A stretch of DNA of 38,016 bases from Lachnospiraceae bacterium (GTDB taxonomy: Bacteria > Bacillota > Clostridia > Lachnospirales > Lachnospiraceae). Shown here piece by piece: positions 8,745 to 16,177 of the stretch. Location: the NCBI GenBank assembly GCA_024699645.1, contig JAILPE010000020.1, positions 1 through 38,016 on the forward strand, written 5' to 3'. The position numbers and the translations under genes are program-made. Under the pieces are notes generated by a model. That model saw only the letters and a program-made list of their open reading frames with translations, did not search any database and was not told the origin of the DNA. Positions within the stretch are counted from its first letter, which is position 1. The number at the start of each line of letters is the position of its first letter.

Positions 8745-10547
8745 GTGACAGAATCTATGAGACATAAAAGTGTATTTTTTACAGTTGTCTGCCTGATACT
8801 GGCGGCAATATTGGGAACAAATACAGCGTTTGCAAATACCGTTGATGATGCGCAGAGCGTCATCGACGGTATTGCCATGTTTAAAATGAGCGAAGCGGGG
8901 GCGGAAAGCCTTCAGGAATGGGCCGACGGTGCGATATGTGAAGGGGCGGGAGCAGACTCCGACGCCTATGCATATGCGTTATACAAGCTCGGCGTTGTCG
9001 ACGTTTCGCACTACAAAGATGCGCTTCTTGAATACCTTGATGCAAACGAAGTCCGCTCGGCAACGACGCGGCTCAAATACGCACTTTGCCTGTGCATGGA
9101 CACTAACCCGGAGGGAGCCGGCGCGGCGTCCGGTGCTAACTTGGATGGACAGTCCGGCGCGGCACAAGAGGCAGCGGCCTATATCGCACGAACCCTTGAG
9201 GACAGCATCGGCAGGCTCGGGATCATGAGTCTTGTGTACGGCCTTCATCTCGCAAGCAACGGACAGATCGGAAATGATTATTCTGTAGAGCGGATTTTGA
9301 GCGAGATCATGGACCTTCGCCACGAGGACGGCGGCTGGTCTGTCATGGGCGACCACAGCGATGTCGATGTGACGGCAATGGTCCTTCAGTCGCTTGCCGG
9401 CGCGAAAGTAGCATTCGCGGAGGATACCGTGGGCTCAGTCGGAGCTGCCAAGGACTCGACTTCGGACTCAAAGGAAAGCCTTTCTGCGGTTCGGGAGATG
9501 GTAGAAGACGGGATCTTAACAGGACTCGCCTTCCTTTCGGAAAAACAGAAGGACGACGGCGATTATTCAGGCTTCGGAAGTGACAATGCGGAGAGTACCG
9601 CACAGGTTCTCATCGCGATCACGTCTCTCGGGATAAATCCGGAGACAGATGAGAGATTCATAAAAAACGGAAAGACGGTTGTTGACGGCCTGCTAAAGTA
9701 CAGGCTTCCCGACGGAACCTTTTCGCATATCCCGGGCGGAGGATCAAATGGCACGGCGACCTCGCAGGCCTTTACCGCAATTGCGGCGCTGGTTTCCTGC
9801 AAGGAAGGCGAGCCTTACTATATAGTGGGTCCCGCAAAATATATAAGACCCGAAAATCCACAGACGGGCGAAAAGACAGGTGAAGAGGCAAGAGGGGAAA
9901 ACACGGGAGCCCCGGGGAACCCGGGTACGGACGGCGGCAGCTTAAAAACCGGCATTCTGCTCGGAATTTTGGGACTCGCTATAATTGCATCCGCCTTACT
10001 CTTTATCTTTAAAAAACGGAATTGGAAAAACTTCCTGTTTGTTTTGATCGTTGCCGCAATAGCCGCAACATTTGTATTCTTCTCGGATTTTAAGACCGAA
10101 AGCGAGTACTACAGCGGCGGTGACACCGTCGAAAGATCGATCGGAGAGGCGACTTTATCGATAAGGTGCGACACCGTTGCGGGCGAGGGAGATCCCGACA
10201 TCCCCGAAGACGGCATTATCCTTGACACGACAACATATGCGTTCGGAGAGGATGAAACGGTCTACGACATACTCGTTCGGGCAGTCAGAAACAATAAGAT
10301 CCACATGGAAGTGAAAAAGACGGGAAGCGGACCCAAAGACTATTATATATGCGGTATCGCTAATATTTACGAGTACGATTGGGGCGACCTTTCGGGCTGG
10401 ATGTACTACGTGAACGGCGAATCGCCGTCGGTCGGCTGCGGCGAGTATTACGTGAAGCCGGGCGACCGCATAGAATGGCATTACACGAGAGAGATAGGAA
10501 AAGATATAAATTCGGGAAAGCCCGCAAACATGGAAGCAGCCGGATAA
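8745..10547 (+). CDS. Membrane protein with alpha/alpha-barrel repeats and C-terminal DUF4430 domain (intrinsic factor/transcobalamin-like)
   Basis: About 600 residues. A signal sequence (VFFTVVCLILAAILGTNTAFA) is followed by an extracellular helical region with repeats such as DGGWSVMGDHSDVDVTAMVLQ, DGDYSGFGSDNAESTAQVL and DGTFSHIPGGGSNGTATSQA. These are typical of the alpha-alpha barrels of the prenyltransferase/transcobalamin fold. A Gly/Thr-rich linker leads to two membrane segments (~400-420 and ~428-446), then an outside DUF4430 domain ending in GWMYYVNGE...GCGEYYVKPGDRIEWHYTRE. Barrel plus DUF4430 is the domain pair of animal cobalamin carriers. The start is GTG 8745 or ATG 8757; neither has a strong RBS and the upstream stop lies 6-18 bp away, so translation is probably coupled. 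Ligand unproven. Confidence 0.8.
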   Translation: MTESMRHKSVFFTVVCLILAAILGTNTAFANTVDDAQSVIDGIAMFKMSEAGAESLQEWADGAICEGAGADSDAYAYALYKLGVVDVSHYKDALLEYLDANEVRSATTRLKYALCLCMDTNPEGAGAASGANLDGQSGAAQEAAAYIARTLEDSIGRLGIMSLVYGLHLASNGQIGNDYSVERILSEIMDLRHEDGGWSVMGDHSDVDVTAMVLQSLAGAKVAFAEDTVGSVGAAKDSTSDSKESLSAVREMVEDGILTGLAFLSEKQKDDGDYSGFGSDNAESTAQVLIAITSLGINPETDERFIKNGKTVVDGLLKYRLPDGTFSHIPGGGSNGTATSQAFTAIAALVSCKEGEPYYIVGPAKYIRPENPQTGEKTGEEARGENTGAPGNPGTDGGSLKTGILLGILGLAIIASALLFIFKKRNWKNFLFVLIVAAIAATFVFFSDFKTESEYYSGGDTVERSIGEATLSIRCDTVAGEGDPDIPEDGIILDTTTYAFGEDETVYDILVRAVRNNKIHMEVKKTGSGPKDYYICGIANIYEYDWGDLSGWMYYVNGESPSVGCGEYYVKPGDRIEWHYTREIGKDINSGKPANMEAAG

Positions 10548-10592
10548 GGCAAGAGGCGAAGGCAGACCGGTAAGGCAAGAGGCGAAAGGCAC
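10540..10592 (+). repeat. Tandem duplication of the 3' end of the barrel/DUF4430 gene
   Basis: Two 26-27 bp copies of CCGG(A)TAAGGCAAGAGGCGAA-GGCA. The first copy carries the stop codon TAA of the upstream gene; the second lies in the spacer before ecfT. It belongs to the set of junction repeats listed in the findings. Confidence 0.8.
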
Positions 10593-10614
10593 TCGCAGAA
10601 AGGAGGAAATTGTC

Positions 10615-11544
10615 ATGAAACCGCTGGAAAAGTATAATCCTGCCGTTCTTTTTATATATTTCCTTCTGCTTGCGAGCCTTGTTATGTTCGCGGCGAACCC
10701 GGTGATGACCATGATCGCCTTTGTCGCGATGAATTCGGCGGCGGTCGTATATGCGGGGAACGGACTCGGCCGCGCCTATATTTTCTACGCTGTGATCTTT
10801 GTCCTCACATCGCTTGCAAACCCCGTCTTCAGCCACAACGGAGTCACGGTCCTGCTTGTGGTCAACGACAACCCCATCACGCTCGAGGCTGTGCTGTACG
10901 GAGTGATGACCGGATTTACGATACTCTCCGTTCTCCTTTTGTTCAGAGTCTTTTCAACGCTTATGACCTCCGACAGACTTCTCTATATCTTCGGCCGTGC
11001 ATTTCCGAAGCTCGGGTTGCTTCTTTCGATGACACTCAGATTTGTGCCGCTTTTCGGAAGGCAACGCAGGAAGATAGAGAATACGCAAAAAACGCTCGGT
11101 CTTTATAAAAATGAAAATGCGATCGACACGATAAAAGGGAAGCTTTCGATCCTTTCGGCGATGACTACTTGGGGACTTGAGAACGGGATCGTGACGGCGG
11201 ACAGCATGAGCGCCCGCGGCTATGGCATAAAACGGAGCAGGACGAGTTTTTCGATGTATCGTTTTGAAAGATCGGATGCATTTATGTTGTGCGCGGTGCT
11301 TCTGAGCTGCGGATTCATATTTTTAGGCATCGCGATCGATAAACTGAAAACGGATTTTTATCCGAGGATAGAGTTGTCGGAGGTTTCGGCATATGCGCTT
11401 ATAAGCTATGTTTTATATGCGCTGATCGCATTCTTTCCCTTCGTGGCGAAGCTTGCGGAACGGGAGGCGCAGAAGAAGCTGTTTAAAGAATCGTGTGATA
11501 ATTCCGTAAATAGGGAAAGAATAGAGAAAAGAGATTCGGTTTGA
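10615..11544 (+). CDS. ecfT: ECF transporter transmembrane component EcfT (CbiQ family)
   Basis: A 309-residue polytopic membrane protein, the scaffold that couples the ATPases to the substrate-binding S component. Visible are about five hydrophobic segments, LRFVPLFGRQRRKIENTQ in the cytoplasmic coupling region, and the conserved Ala-Arg-Gly coupling motif in SMSARGYG near residue 200. AAAGGAGG stands 7-8 bp before the ATG. The flanking barrel/DUF4430 protein, fused ATPase and S component show a dedicated (group I-like) ECF module. The residues after the last membrane segment are charged and cytoplasmic. Confidence 0.88.
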   Translation: MKPLEKYNPAVLFIYFLLLASLVMFAANPVMTMIAFVAMNSAAVVYAGNGLGRAYIFYAVIFVLTSLANPVFSHNGVTVLLVVNDNPITLEAVLYGVMTGFTILSVLLLFRVFSTLMTSDRLLYIFGRAFPKLGLLLSMTLRFVPLFGRQRRKIENTQKTLGLYKNENAIDTIKGKLSILSAMTTWGLENGIVTADSMSARGYGIKRSRTSFSMYRFERSDAFMLCAVLLSCGFIFLGIAIDKLKTDFYPRIELSEVSAYALISYVLYALIAFFPFVAKLAEREAQKKLFKESCDNSVNRERIEKRDSV

Positions 11545-11633
11545 AAGGAAAGTACCGAAAAAGGGATCCGGCATGGAAAGAAAGCACCGAAAAATGGAAG
11601 CGCGAGAACGGGGAAATGTAAAGGAGAGCTTAG

Positions 11634-13454
11634 ATGGAGATACTCAGAACGGAGAATCTGAATTTTATATATCCTGACGGAAGACAGGCGCTCAGCGACA
11701 TCAGCTTTTCACTTGAAGAGGGTGAGATGATGTGCGTGTGCGGTCCGACGGGAAGCGGCAAATCTACGCTTTTACGGCTCCTGAAGCGTGAACTTTCACC
11801 CCGGGGCGAGAAAAGCGGCGATATATTTATCTCGGGTCGAAAGCAGGAGGAACTGAGCGATTTTGAGGCGGCAACGCGTATCGGCTTTGTCTTTCAGCGT
11901 CCGGATATGCAGATCGTGACGGACAAGGTTTGGCATGAGCTCGCTTTCGGACTTGAAAATATTGGGATAAAGCAAAATGAGATCAGACGTCGCGTCTGCG
12001 AGATAGCGGGATATTTCGGAATGGAATCGTGGTTTGACAGAAGCACCGATTCGCTCTCGGGAGGTCAGAAACAGCTGTTAAATCTTGCGTCCGTAATGGT
12101 TATGCAGCCCGATATCCTTATCCTCGACGAGCCTGTTTCGCAGCTCGATCCCATCACGGCTTCGGATTTTATCGCAACTCTCACGAAGCTTTGCCGTGAA
12201 TTCGGAATAAGCATCATCGCTGCGGAACAGCGCCTTGGGGAGCTTATTCCGGTTTCCGACAGGATACTCGCGATAAAAGACGGAAAAACGGTCGCATTCG
12301 GGGAAACGAGAGATTGCGTGAGAACGCTTATAAAAGACGAGGCCTTCGCCGTCTCCATGCCCGCTTCGGTGAAACTCTATGAGAAGATCATGAGTGCATC
12401 CGGTAAAGAAAACCCGAAGGAAACAGACAATGCATCCCACGAAGAGAAAACCATAAAAACAGACAGTGCAACCCTCAAAGAGGAACCCATAAATACAGAC
12501 AGAGCAACCCTCGCAGAGGAACCTGTAAGAACAGGCATTACACATTCAAAAGAAGACCATAAAGGAGGGGATATCCCCTTAAGCGTCGGGGAGGGCAGGA
12601 GGTTCCTAAAGGAATACTTAAAGTCTCCGGAATCTGATCCGCGCATCCTAAGTGAAGTAAGTGGAAGCGAAGACACACGCACCCTTCACGAGGATGACAA
12701 GGAAAATGCCGCGGAAAAACAGGCCGTGTCCCGCGTTGAGGCGAACAAGGAAAATGCTGCGGAAAAACAGGCGGACCGTGACAAGAAAGACTCTCGCCGC
12801 AAAGACATCGAGACCGTGCTTGAATTTAAGGAGGTATATCTCAAATACGAGAGGAACGGCAGAGATATTCTGAGGGCATGCGGGTTTAAAGTCGGGAAGG
12901 GAGAGGTATTCTGCATTCTCGGCGGAAACGGCGCCGGAAAATCGACGGCGATAAGCGCTGCGGCGGGACTTATAAAGCCTTATTCGGGAAAGATCAGGGT
13001 CTTTGGAAAGAACATCGGCGACTACAAGGGACAGGAGCTCTATAACGAGTGTGTTGCGATGTTGCCGCAGGATGTGCAGACGGTCTTCATAACAGACGAA
13101 ATAAACGGAAGGCACCCTTATGATCTTTCGGGCGGAGAGCAACAGCTCGCCGCGCTTGACATAGTGCTTGCGAGCAAACCGAAGCTGCTGCTTCTTGACG
13201 AGCCCACGAAGGGACTCGATGCCGTTCTTGGCGAAGAACTCAAAAAGAAGCTCAAAAAGCTTGCCGCAGACGGTGTTACGATAGTTATCGTATCGCACGA
13301 TATAGAGTTTTCGGCATCGATCGCCGACAGGTGCGCGATGCTTTTCAACGGAGAAGTGGTTTCTGTCGGTGAAGCACGCGATTTCTTCAAGGGAAACTAT
13401 TTCTACACAACAGCCTACAACCGCATCATGAGAGGAATGCAGGCCGAGAAATGA
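11634..13454 (+). CDS. ecfA: Fused double ATPase of an ECF transporter (EcfA-EcfA'), with odd second half
   Basis: A 606-residue tandem ABC ATPase that powers the ECF module. NBD1 (1-250) has Walker A GPTGSGKST (~37-45), Q-loop Q88, LSGGQKQ (~141) and ILILDEP; at the H-loop position it reads AAEQRL, i.e. Gln instead of His. Residues ~256-392 are a highly charged, repetitive linker with three 12-residue repeats (TDxATLxEEPIN type) and a duplicated KENAAEKQA. NBD2 has GGNGAGKST (~430), LPQD (Q479), HPYDLSGGEQQ (~498), LLLLDEP and IVSHD. Only 19 residues separate the NBD2 Q-loop from LSGGE, against 53 in NBD1, so most of its helical subdomain is missing, in frame. RBS AAAGGAGAG precedes the ATG. 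The ATPase role is firm; how well NBD2 docks to EcfT is open. Confidence 0.88.
   Translation: MEILRTENLNFIYPDGRQALSDISFSLEEGEMMCVCGPTGSGKSTLLRLLKRELSPRGEKSGDIFISGRKQEELSDFEAATRIGFVFQRPDMQIVTDKVWHELAFGLENIGIKQNEIRRRVCEIAGYFGMESWFDRSTDSLSGGQKQLLNLASVMVMQPDILILDEPVSQLDPITASDFIATLTKLCREFGISIIAAEQRLGELIPVSDRILAIKDGKTVAFGETRDCVRTLIKDEAFAVSMPASVKLYEKIMSASGKENPKETDNASHEEKTIKTDSATLKEEPINTDRATLAEEPVRTGITHSKEDHKGGDIPLSVGEGRRFLKEYLKSPESDPRILSEVSGSEDTRTLHEDDKENAAEKQAVSRVEANKENAAEKQADRDKKDSRRKDIETVLEFKEVYLKYERNGRDILRACGFKVGKGEVFCILGGNGAGKSTAISAAAGLIKPYSGKIRVFGKNIGDYKGQELYNECVAMLPQDVQTVFITDEINGRHPYDLSGGEQQLAALDIVLASKPKLLLLDEPTKGLDAVLGEELKKKLKKLAADGVTIVIVSHDIEFSASIADRCAMLFNGEVVSVGEARDFFKGNYFYTTAYNRIMRGMQAEK
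12423..12530 (+). repeat. 36-bp in-frame tandem repeat in the ECF ATPase linker
   Basis: Three imperfect 36-bp units start at 12423, 12459 and 12495, each beginning ACAGACA and encoding 12 residues (TDNASHEEKTIK, TDSATLKEEPIN, TDRATLAEEPVR). A fourth unit begins and decays. The length is a multiple of three, so the frame is kept. Confidence 0.85.
12696..12773 (+). repeat. Duplicated segment encoding KENAAEKQA in the same linker
   Basis: A 30-bp segment at 12696-12725 recurs nearly exactly at 12744-12773 (AAGGAAAATGC-GCGGAAAAA core), 48 bp apart and in frame. Confidence 0.8.
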
Positions 13455-13513
13455 CCGGGAGGAATGCAGGCAGGGAATGACCGGGAGGAATGCAGGTCGG
13501 GGAATGATTCGGA
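13434..13513 (+). repeat. Three 26-27 bp tandem copies spanning the ecfA stop codon
   Basis: Units at 13434-13460, 13461-13486 and 13487-13513 all begin GGAATGCAGG and contain AATGA. In the first copy this holds the ecfA stop codon; the others lie in the spacer and create false upstream ATGs for the S component gene. Confidence 0.85.
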
Positions 13514-13526
13514 AAGGAGCGGTGAC

Positions 13527-14213
13527 ATGCCGGTAATAAATAATCCGACGGTACGGAAGATCCTTAGGATCATTATACCCTTTTTGGTAGTACCCGCGGC
13601 CGTCCTTGTAGGCGCTTATGTCTTCGAGGACAAAATGTATGCCTATGTCTCGCTTGTTATCACCATCCTTGCGATAGTCCTCTTTATCAGCGGATTTGAA
13701 AAGCGCAGGACGGGGTCACGACGGATGGTCATTGTTGTCGTGATGACGGTCATTGCCGTGATCGGGCGTTTTGTCCCGATAATCAAACCTGTGGCGGCGA
13801 TAACGGTCATCAGCGGAGTGTTCCTCGGCGGAGAGTCGGGATTCCTTGTGGGATCCATGACAAGCGTTGTTTCAAATTTCTTCTGGGGACAGGGTCCGTG
13901 GACACCATTCCAGATGTTTTCGTGGGGGATGATCGGCCTCGTTGCCGGACTTATTGGAAAATACCTTAAAACATCGAAGCCTGTTCTGTACATTTACGGC
14001 GCCTTTTCGGGCCTGCTTTTCTCGCTGATCATGGACGTATGGACGGTTCTGTGGTACAACGACGGGTTTTCGTGGGATGGATATCTGGCAGCGATAGCTT
14101 CGGCAGCGCCCATGACAATTCTTTATGCATTCTCAAATGTGATTTTCCTCATTATCCTTTTTGACCCGATAGGAAAAAAACTCGAAAGAATACGAACGGT
14201 ATATGGTTTATGA
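13527..14213 (+). CDS. ECF transporter S component (substrate-binding membrane protein)
   Basis: A 228-residue membrane protein with about six hydrophobic helices, the fold and size of ECF S components. Typical segments are AVIGRFVPIIKPVAAITVISG, FLGGESGFLVGSMTSVVSNFF and GLVAGLIGKYL, the pattern of the S-component family that sits beside DUF4430 proteins in Clostridia. The track start (13464) lies in the tandem junction repeat. ATG 13527 has GAAAGGAGC at good spacing and gives a sensible N-terminus (MPVINNPTVRK). It is last in the operon and determines the substrate. Cobalamin/corrinoid (CbrT-type) is a reasonable guess, but no residue seen here proves it. Confidence 0.82.
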   Translation: MPVINNPTVRKILRIIIPFLVVPAAVLVGAYVFEDKMYAYVSLVITILAIVLFISGFEKRRTGSRRMVIVVVMTVIAVIGRFVPIIKPVAAITVISGVFLGGESGFLVGSMTSVVSNFFWGQGPWTPFQMFSWGMIGLVAGLIGKYLKTSKPVLYIYGAFSGLLFSLIMDVWTVLWYNDGFSWDGYLAAIASAAPMTILYAFSNVIFLIILFDPIGKKLERIRTVYGL

Positions 14214-14260
14214 AATACAAATGAACAAAACAACATTTTTGAATATTTCGCTTTTCTTAA

Positions 14261-14278
14261 TTTATCACATGTGATAAA
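14261..14278. promoter_or_regulatory. Perfect 18-bp palindrome, candidate operator upstream of the diguanylate cyclase
   Basis: TTTATCACATGTGATAAA is an uninterrupted palindrome about 80 bp before the cyclase start. A weak -35/-10 pair (TTGAAT at 14239, TATCAC at 14263, spacing 18) would put the -10 inside it, so a repressor binding here could block transcription. The palindrome is seen; its function is inferred. Confidence 0.55.
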
Positions 14279-14358
14279 ATTAAATTGCGAATAAGCATTT
14301 TACTATATGTGAAGAAGAAAAAAGGACTCGCAATAAAGCGAAATGGAGAAAAGGGTAC

Positions 14359-15819
14359 ATGGCTTATCAGTTTCTTGTATGGTTTCAAGGAATTAGTATT
14401 GCCGCTGTTTTTGTGACGCTGGTGATGTTCTTTCCGTCATGGAAAAACAGGATTCACTCGTATCTGTTCATATTTGCGGCATCTGTTACAGTCAATAACA
14501 TCGGTTATTTTATTGTGATGATTTCCGATAATATTACGGACAGTTTGTGGGGTACAAAGATAGAATACCTCGGAAAACTGTTTATTTCTGCGTCGCTTCT
14601 TTTCTTCATGACCGAATATACCGGCGCCAAGATAAGTCAATATACAAAAAGGATCGTGGCGATCCTGCATGCACTGATCGGCGTGCTTGTGTTTACATGC
14701 GAACACCACATGATGTATTACGAGTCGTTCAAGTTCGTGGAAGACGGACTGTTCCCTCATATTGAGTTTGTGCATGGGATTTTTTATTACATATACATTA
14801 TGATGGTTGCGGGATATCTGATCTACGCGACTGCTTCCGCTATCCACATAATGATGCGTGAACACAGGAAAAAGAGAAAGAGGCAGGCAACGCTTATAAT
14901 CGTGTGCGGACTGGTCATGGCTGCCGGACTGATCGTGTATTCGACGGGCATCATGGGCGGCTATGATGCGACCGGGATATCTTACCTGATATGCCTGGTA
15001 CTTATGATCATCGCAACGATCAAATACGATATACTTGCGGCTCTCGATGCGGTTAAGAATTATATCGCCGATAATATGACGGAAGGTATCGTGGCAGTCG
15101 ATACGGAAGGTGCGATAATCTATTCCAACAAGATCGCGGAACATATATACCCCGAGCTAAAGGAGAAAAACGAAGGCGTTATCACACTGCTTACGGAGGC
15201 AATCGAAAAGGAAGAGGTCATAAACATTAAGAAGAGTTATTACAGAGCGAGGCAGAATGACCTGAAAAACGATTCGAAGATCCTCGGTAAGCTTTATGTG
15301 ATCGATGATATCACCGAAGAATACAATCACAATGAGGAACTCAGACTTCGCTCGATCACCGACGGAATGACGGGACTGTTCAACAGGACCGAGACGCTCA
15401 GACGTATCGAAGAAGCTATGACCGGAGAAGGTGTGGCTCTTGTCATGATCGACATCGATAACTTTAAAGTTGTCAACGATTCGTTTGGTCATGATGTCGG
15501 CGATAACGTGATCAAGGGAGTCGCCAAGATCATGCTTGAACTTACATATATCGATCCGAAGCTTTCGGCAGGACGTTGGGGCGGCGAGGAATTTATGCTC
15601 GTTATGCCGGGATCAGACGCGCAGGAGGCTTTGAGCGCGGCTGAAAAGATACGCGTTGGCTTTGCGGAAACGAAATTCGACTATGCGGGCACGAGGACGG
15701 TAAGCCTCGGTGTTACTGTTTATATCGACGGCGAAGATTCCGATACTCTCTGTAAGAGGGCCGACGAAGCTCTTTATACGTCAAAACAGGAAGGGAAAAA
15801 CAGAACGACTGTTATGTAA
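14359..15819 (+). CDS. Membrane-bound diguanylate cyclase (7TM-PAS-GGDEF)
   Basis: A 486-residue protein that makes cyclic di-GMP from GTP. The first ~230 residues hold about seven hydrophobic helices, like the 7TM sensor region of some histidine kinases. A PAS-like domain follows (VKNYIADNMTEGIVAVDTEGAII onward, ~235-320). The GGDEF domain then has ITDGMTGLFNR, MIDIDNFKVVND, FGHDVGD and the active site RWGGEEF (~406-412). The GGEEF form is catalytically competent. The RxxD inhibitory site is not kept (the sequence before RWGGEEF is DPKLSAG), so product feedback at that site is probably absent. An 18-bp palindrome lies in its upstream region. Adjacent flagellar and chemotaxis genes fit a motility/adhesion switch, but the signal is unknown. 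Confidence 0.92.
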   Translation: MAYQFLVWFQGISIAAVFVTLVMFFPSWKNRIHSYLFIFAASVTVNNIGYFIVMISDNITDSLWGTKIEYLGKLFISASLLFFMTEYTGAKISQYTKRIVAILHALIGVLVFTCEHHMMYYESFKFVEDGLFPHIEFVHGIFYYIYIMMVAGYLIYATASAIHIMMREHRKKRKRQATLIIVCGLVMAAGLIVYSTGIMGGYDATGISYLICLVLMIIATIKYDILAALDAVKNYIADNMTEGIVAVDTEGAIIYSNKIAEHIYPELKEKNEGVITLLTEAIEKEEVINIKKSYYRARQNDLKNDSKILGKLYVIDDITEEYNHNEELRLRSITDGMTGLFNRTETLRRIEEAMTGEGVALVMIDIDNFKVVNDSFGHDVGDNVIKGVAKIMLELTYIDPKLSAGRWGGEEFMLVMPGSDAQEALSAAEKIRVGFAETKFDYAGTRTVSLGVTVYIDGEDSDTLCKRADEALYTSKQEGKNRTTVM

Positions 15820-15875
15820 AGTCATATATTCTCAATTCTTGCCATGAATAATGGTGGGAACTTCACGAATTCTTG

Positions 15876-15904
15876 AGAAGCCGGCTGTATAGTTGGCTTC
15901 TTTT
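15876..15904 (+). terminator. Weak intrinsic terminator after the cyclase gene
   Basis: Stem AGAAGCC / GGCTTCT with a 12-nt loop, followed by TTTT; it lies 57 bp after the stop codon. The U-run is short, so termination may be partial. Confidence 0.5.
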
Positions 15905-15924
15905 GATGTTACAAAATTTCGTGC

Positions 15925-15936
15925 TAACACGTGTTA
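15925..15936. promoter_or_regulatory. Palindrome TAACACGTGTTA, candidate LacI-type operator
   Basis: A perfect 12-bp palindrome with central CG, about 240 bp upstream of GH43. Palindromes with a central CpG and TAAC arms are common targets of LacI-family sugar repressors. No LacI gene is in the window. Its distance from the putative -10 weakens a simple repression model. Confidence 0.35.
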
Positions 15937-16177
15937 ATAGGTACAAAATAAGGTAGTTCCAAGCGTTGTTTCGATAAGGTCAAACATTTTTACATAAGCG
16001 TTAATACCTTAAAGACACAAAAAAGAAAAAAAGTTAGCAATATTTGATAAGTCGTGCCACTAAATGAGTTAGTAATTGCATTTTTTGTGTCATATAATGT
16101 GAATCGTGAGAAAAGGCTTATTGACTTTTCGATGCAAAATATTTTTATTTCTGTGAATCAGGAGAGGTAAAGGGTTT

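Larger units (their letters stand above)
15820..16177. other. 358-bp intergenic region between the cyclase and GH43 genes
   Basis: It holds a hairpin with a short T-run just after the cyclase gene, a 12-bp palindrome (TAACACGTGTTA) and a clean TATAAT at 16093-16098 about 80 bp before the GH43 start. That -10 has no convincing -35 at 17 bp. No ORF or RNA gene is seen. It is AT-rich and reads as a regulatory spacer. Confidence 0.6.

Noticed and set aside
13070-13140. Frameshift in NBD2 of the fused ECF ATPase
   Set aside because: The frame is continuous on both sides of the missing helical region; it is an in-frame shortening, not a shift.
13464-13526. Upstream ATG start for the ECF S component (track start)
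   Set aside because: It lies in the tandem copy of the ecfA 3' end; the well-placed AAAGGAG is in front of ATG 13527.
14437-15144. 235-aa minus-strand ORF opposite the 7TM region of the cyclase
   Set aside because: Composition (His/Asp/Arg-rich) and lack of RBS show an antisense shadow of membrane helices.
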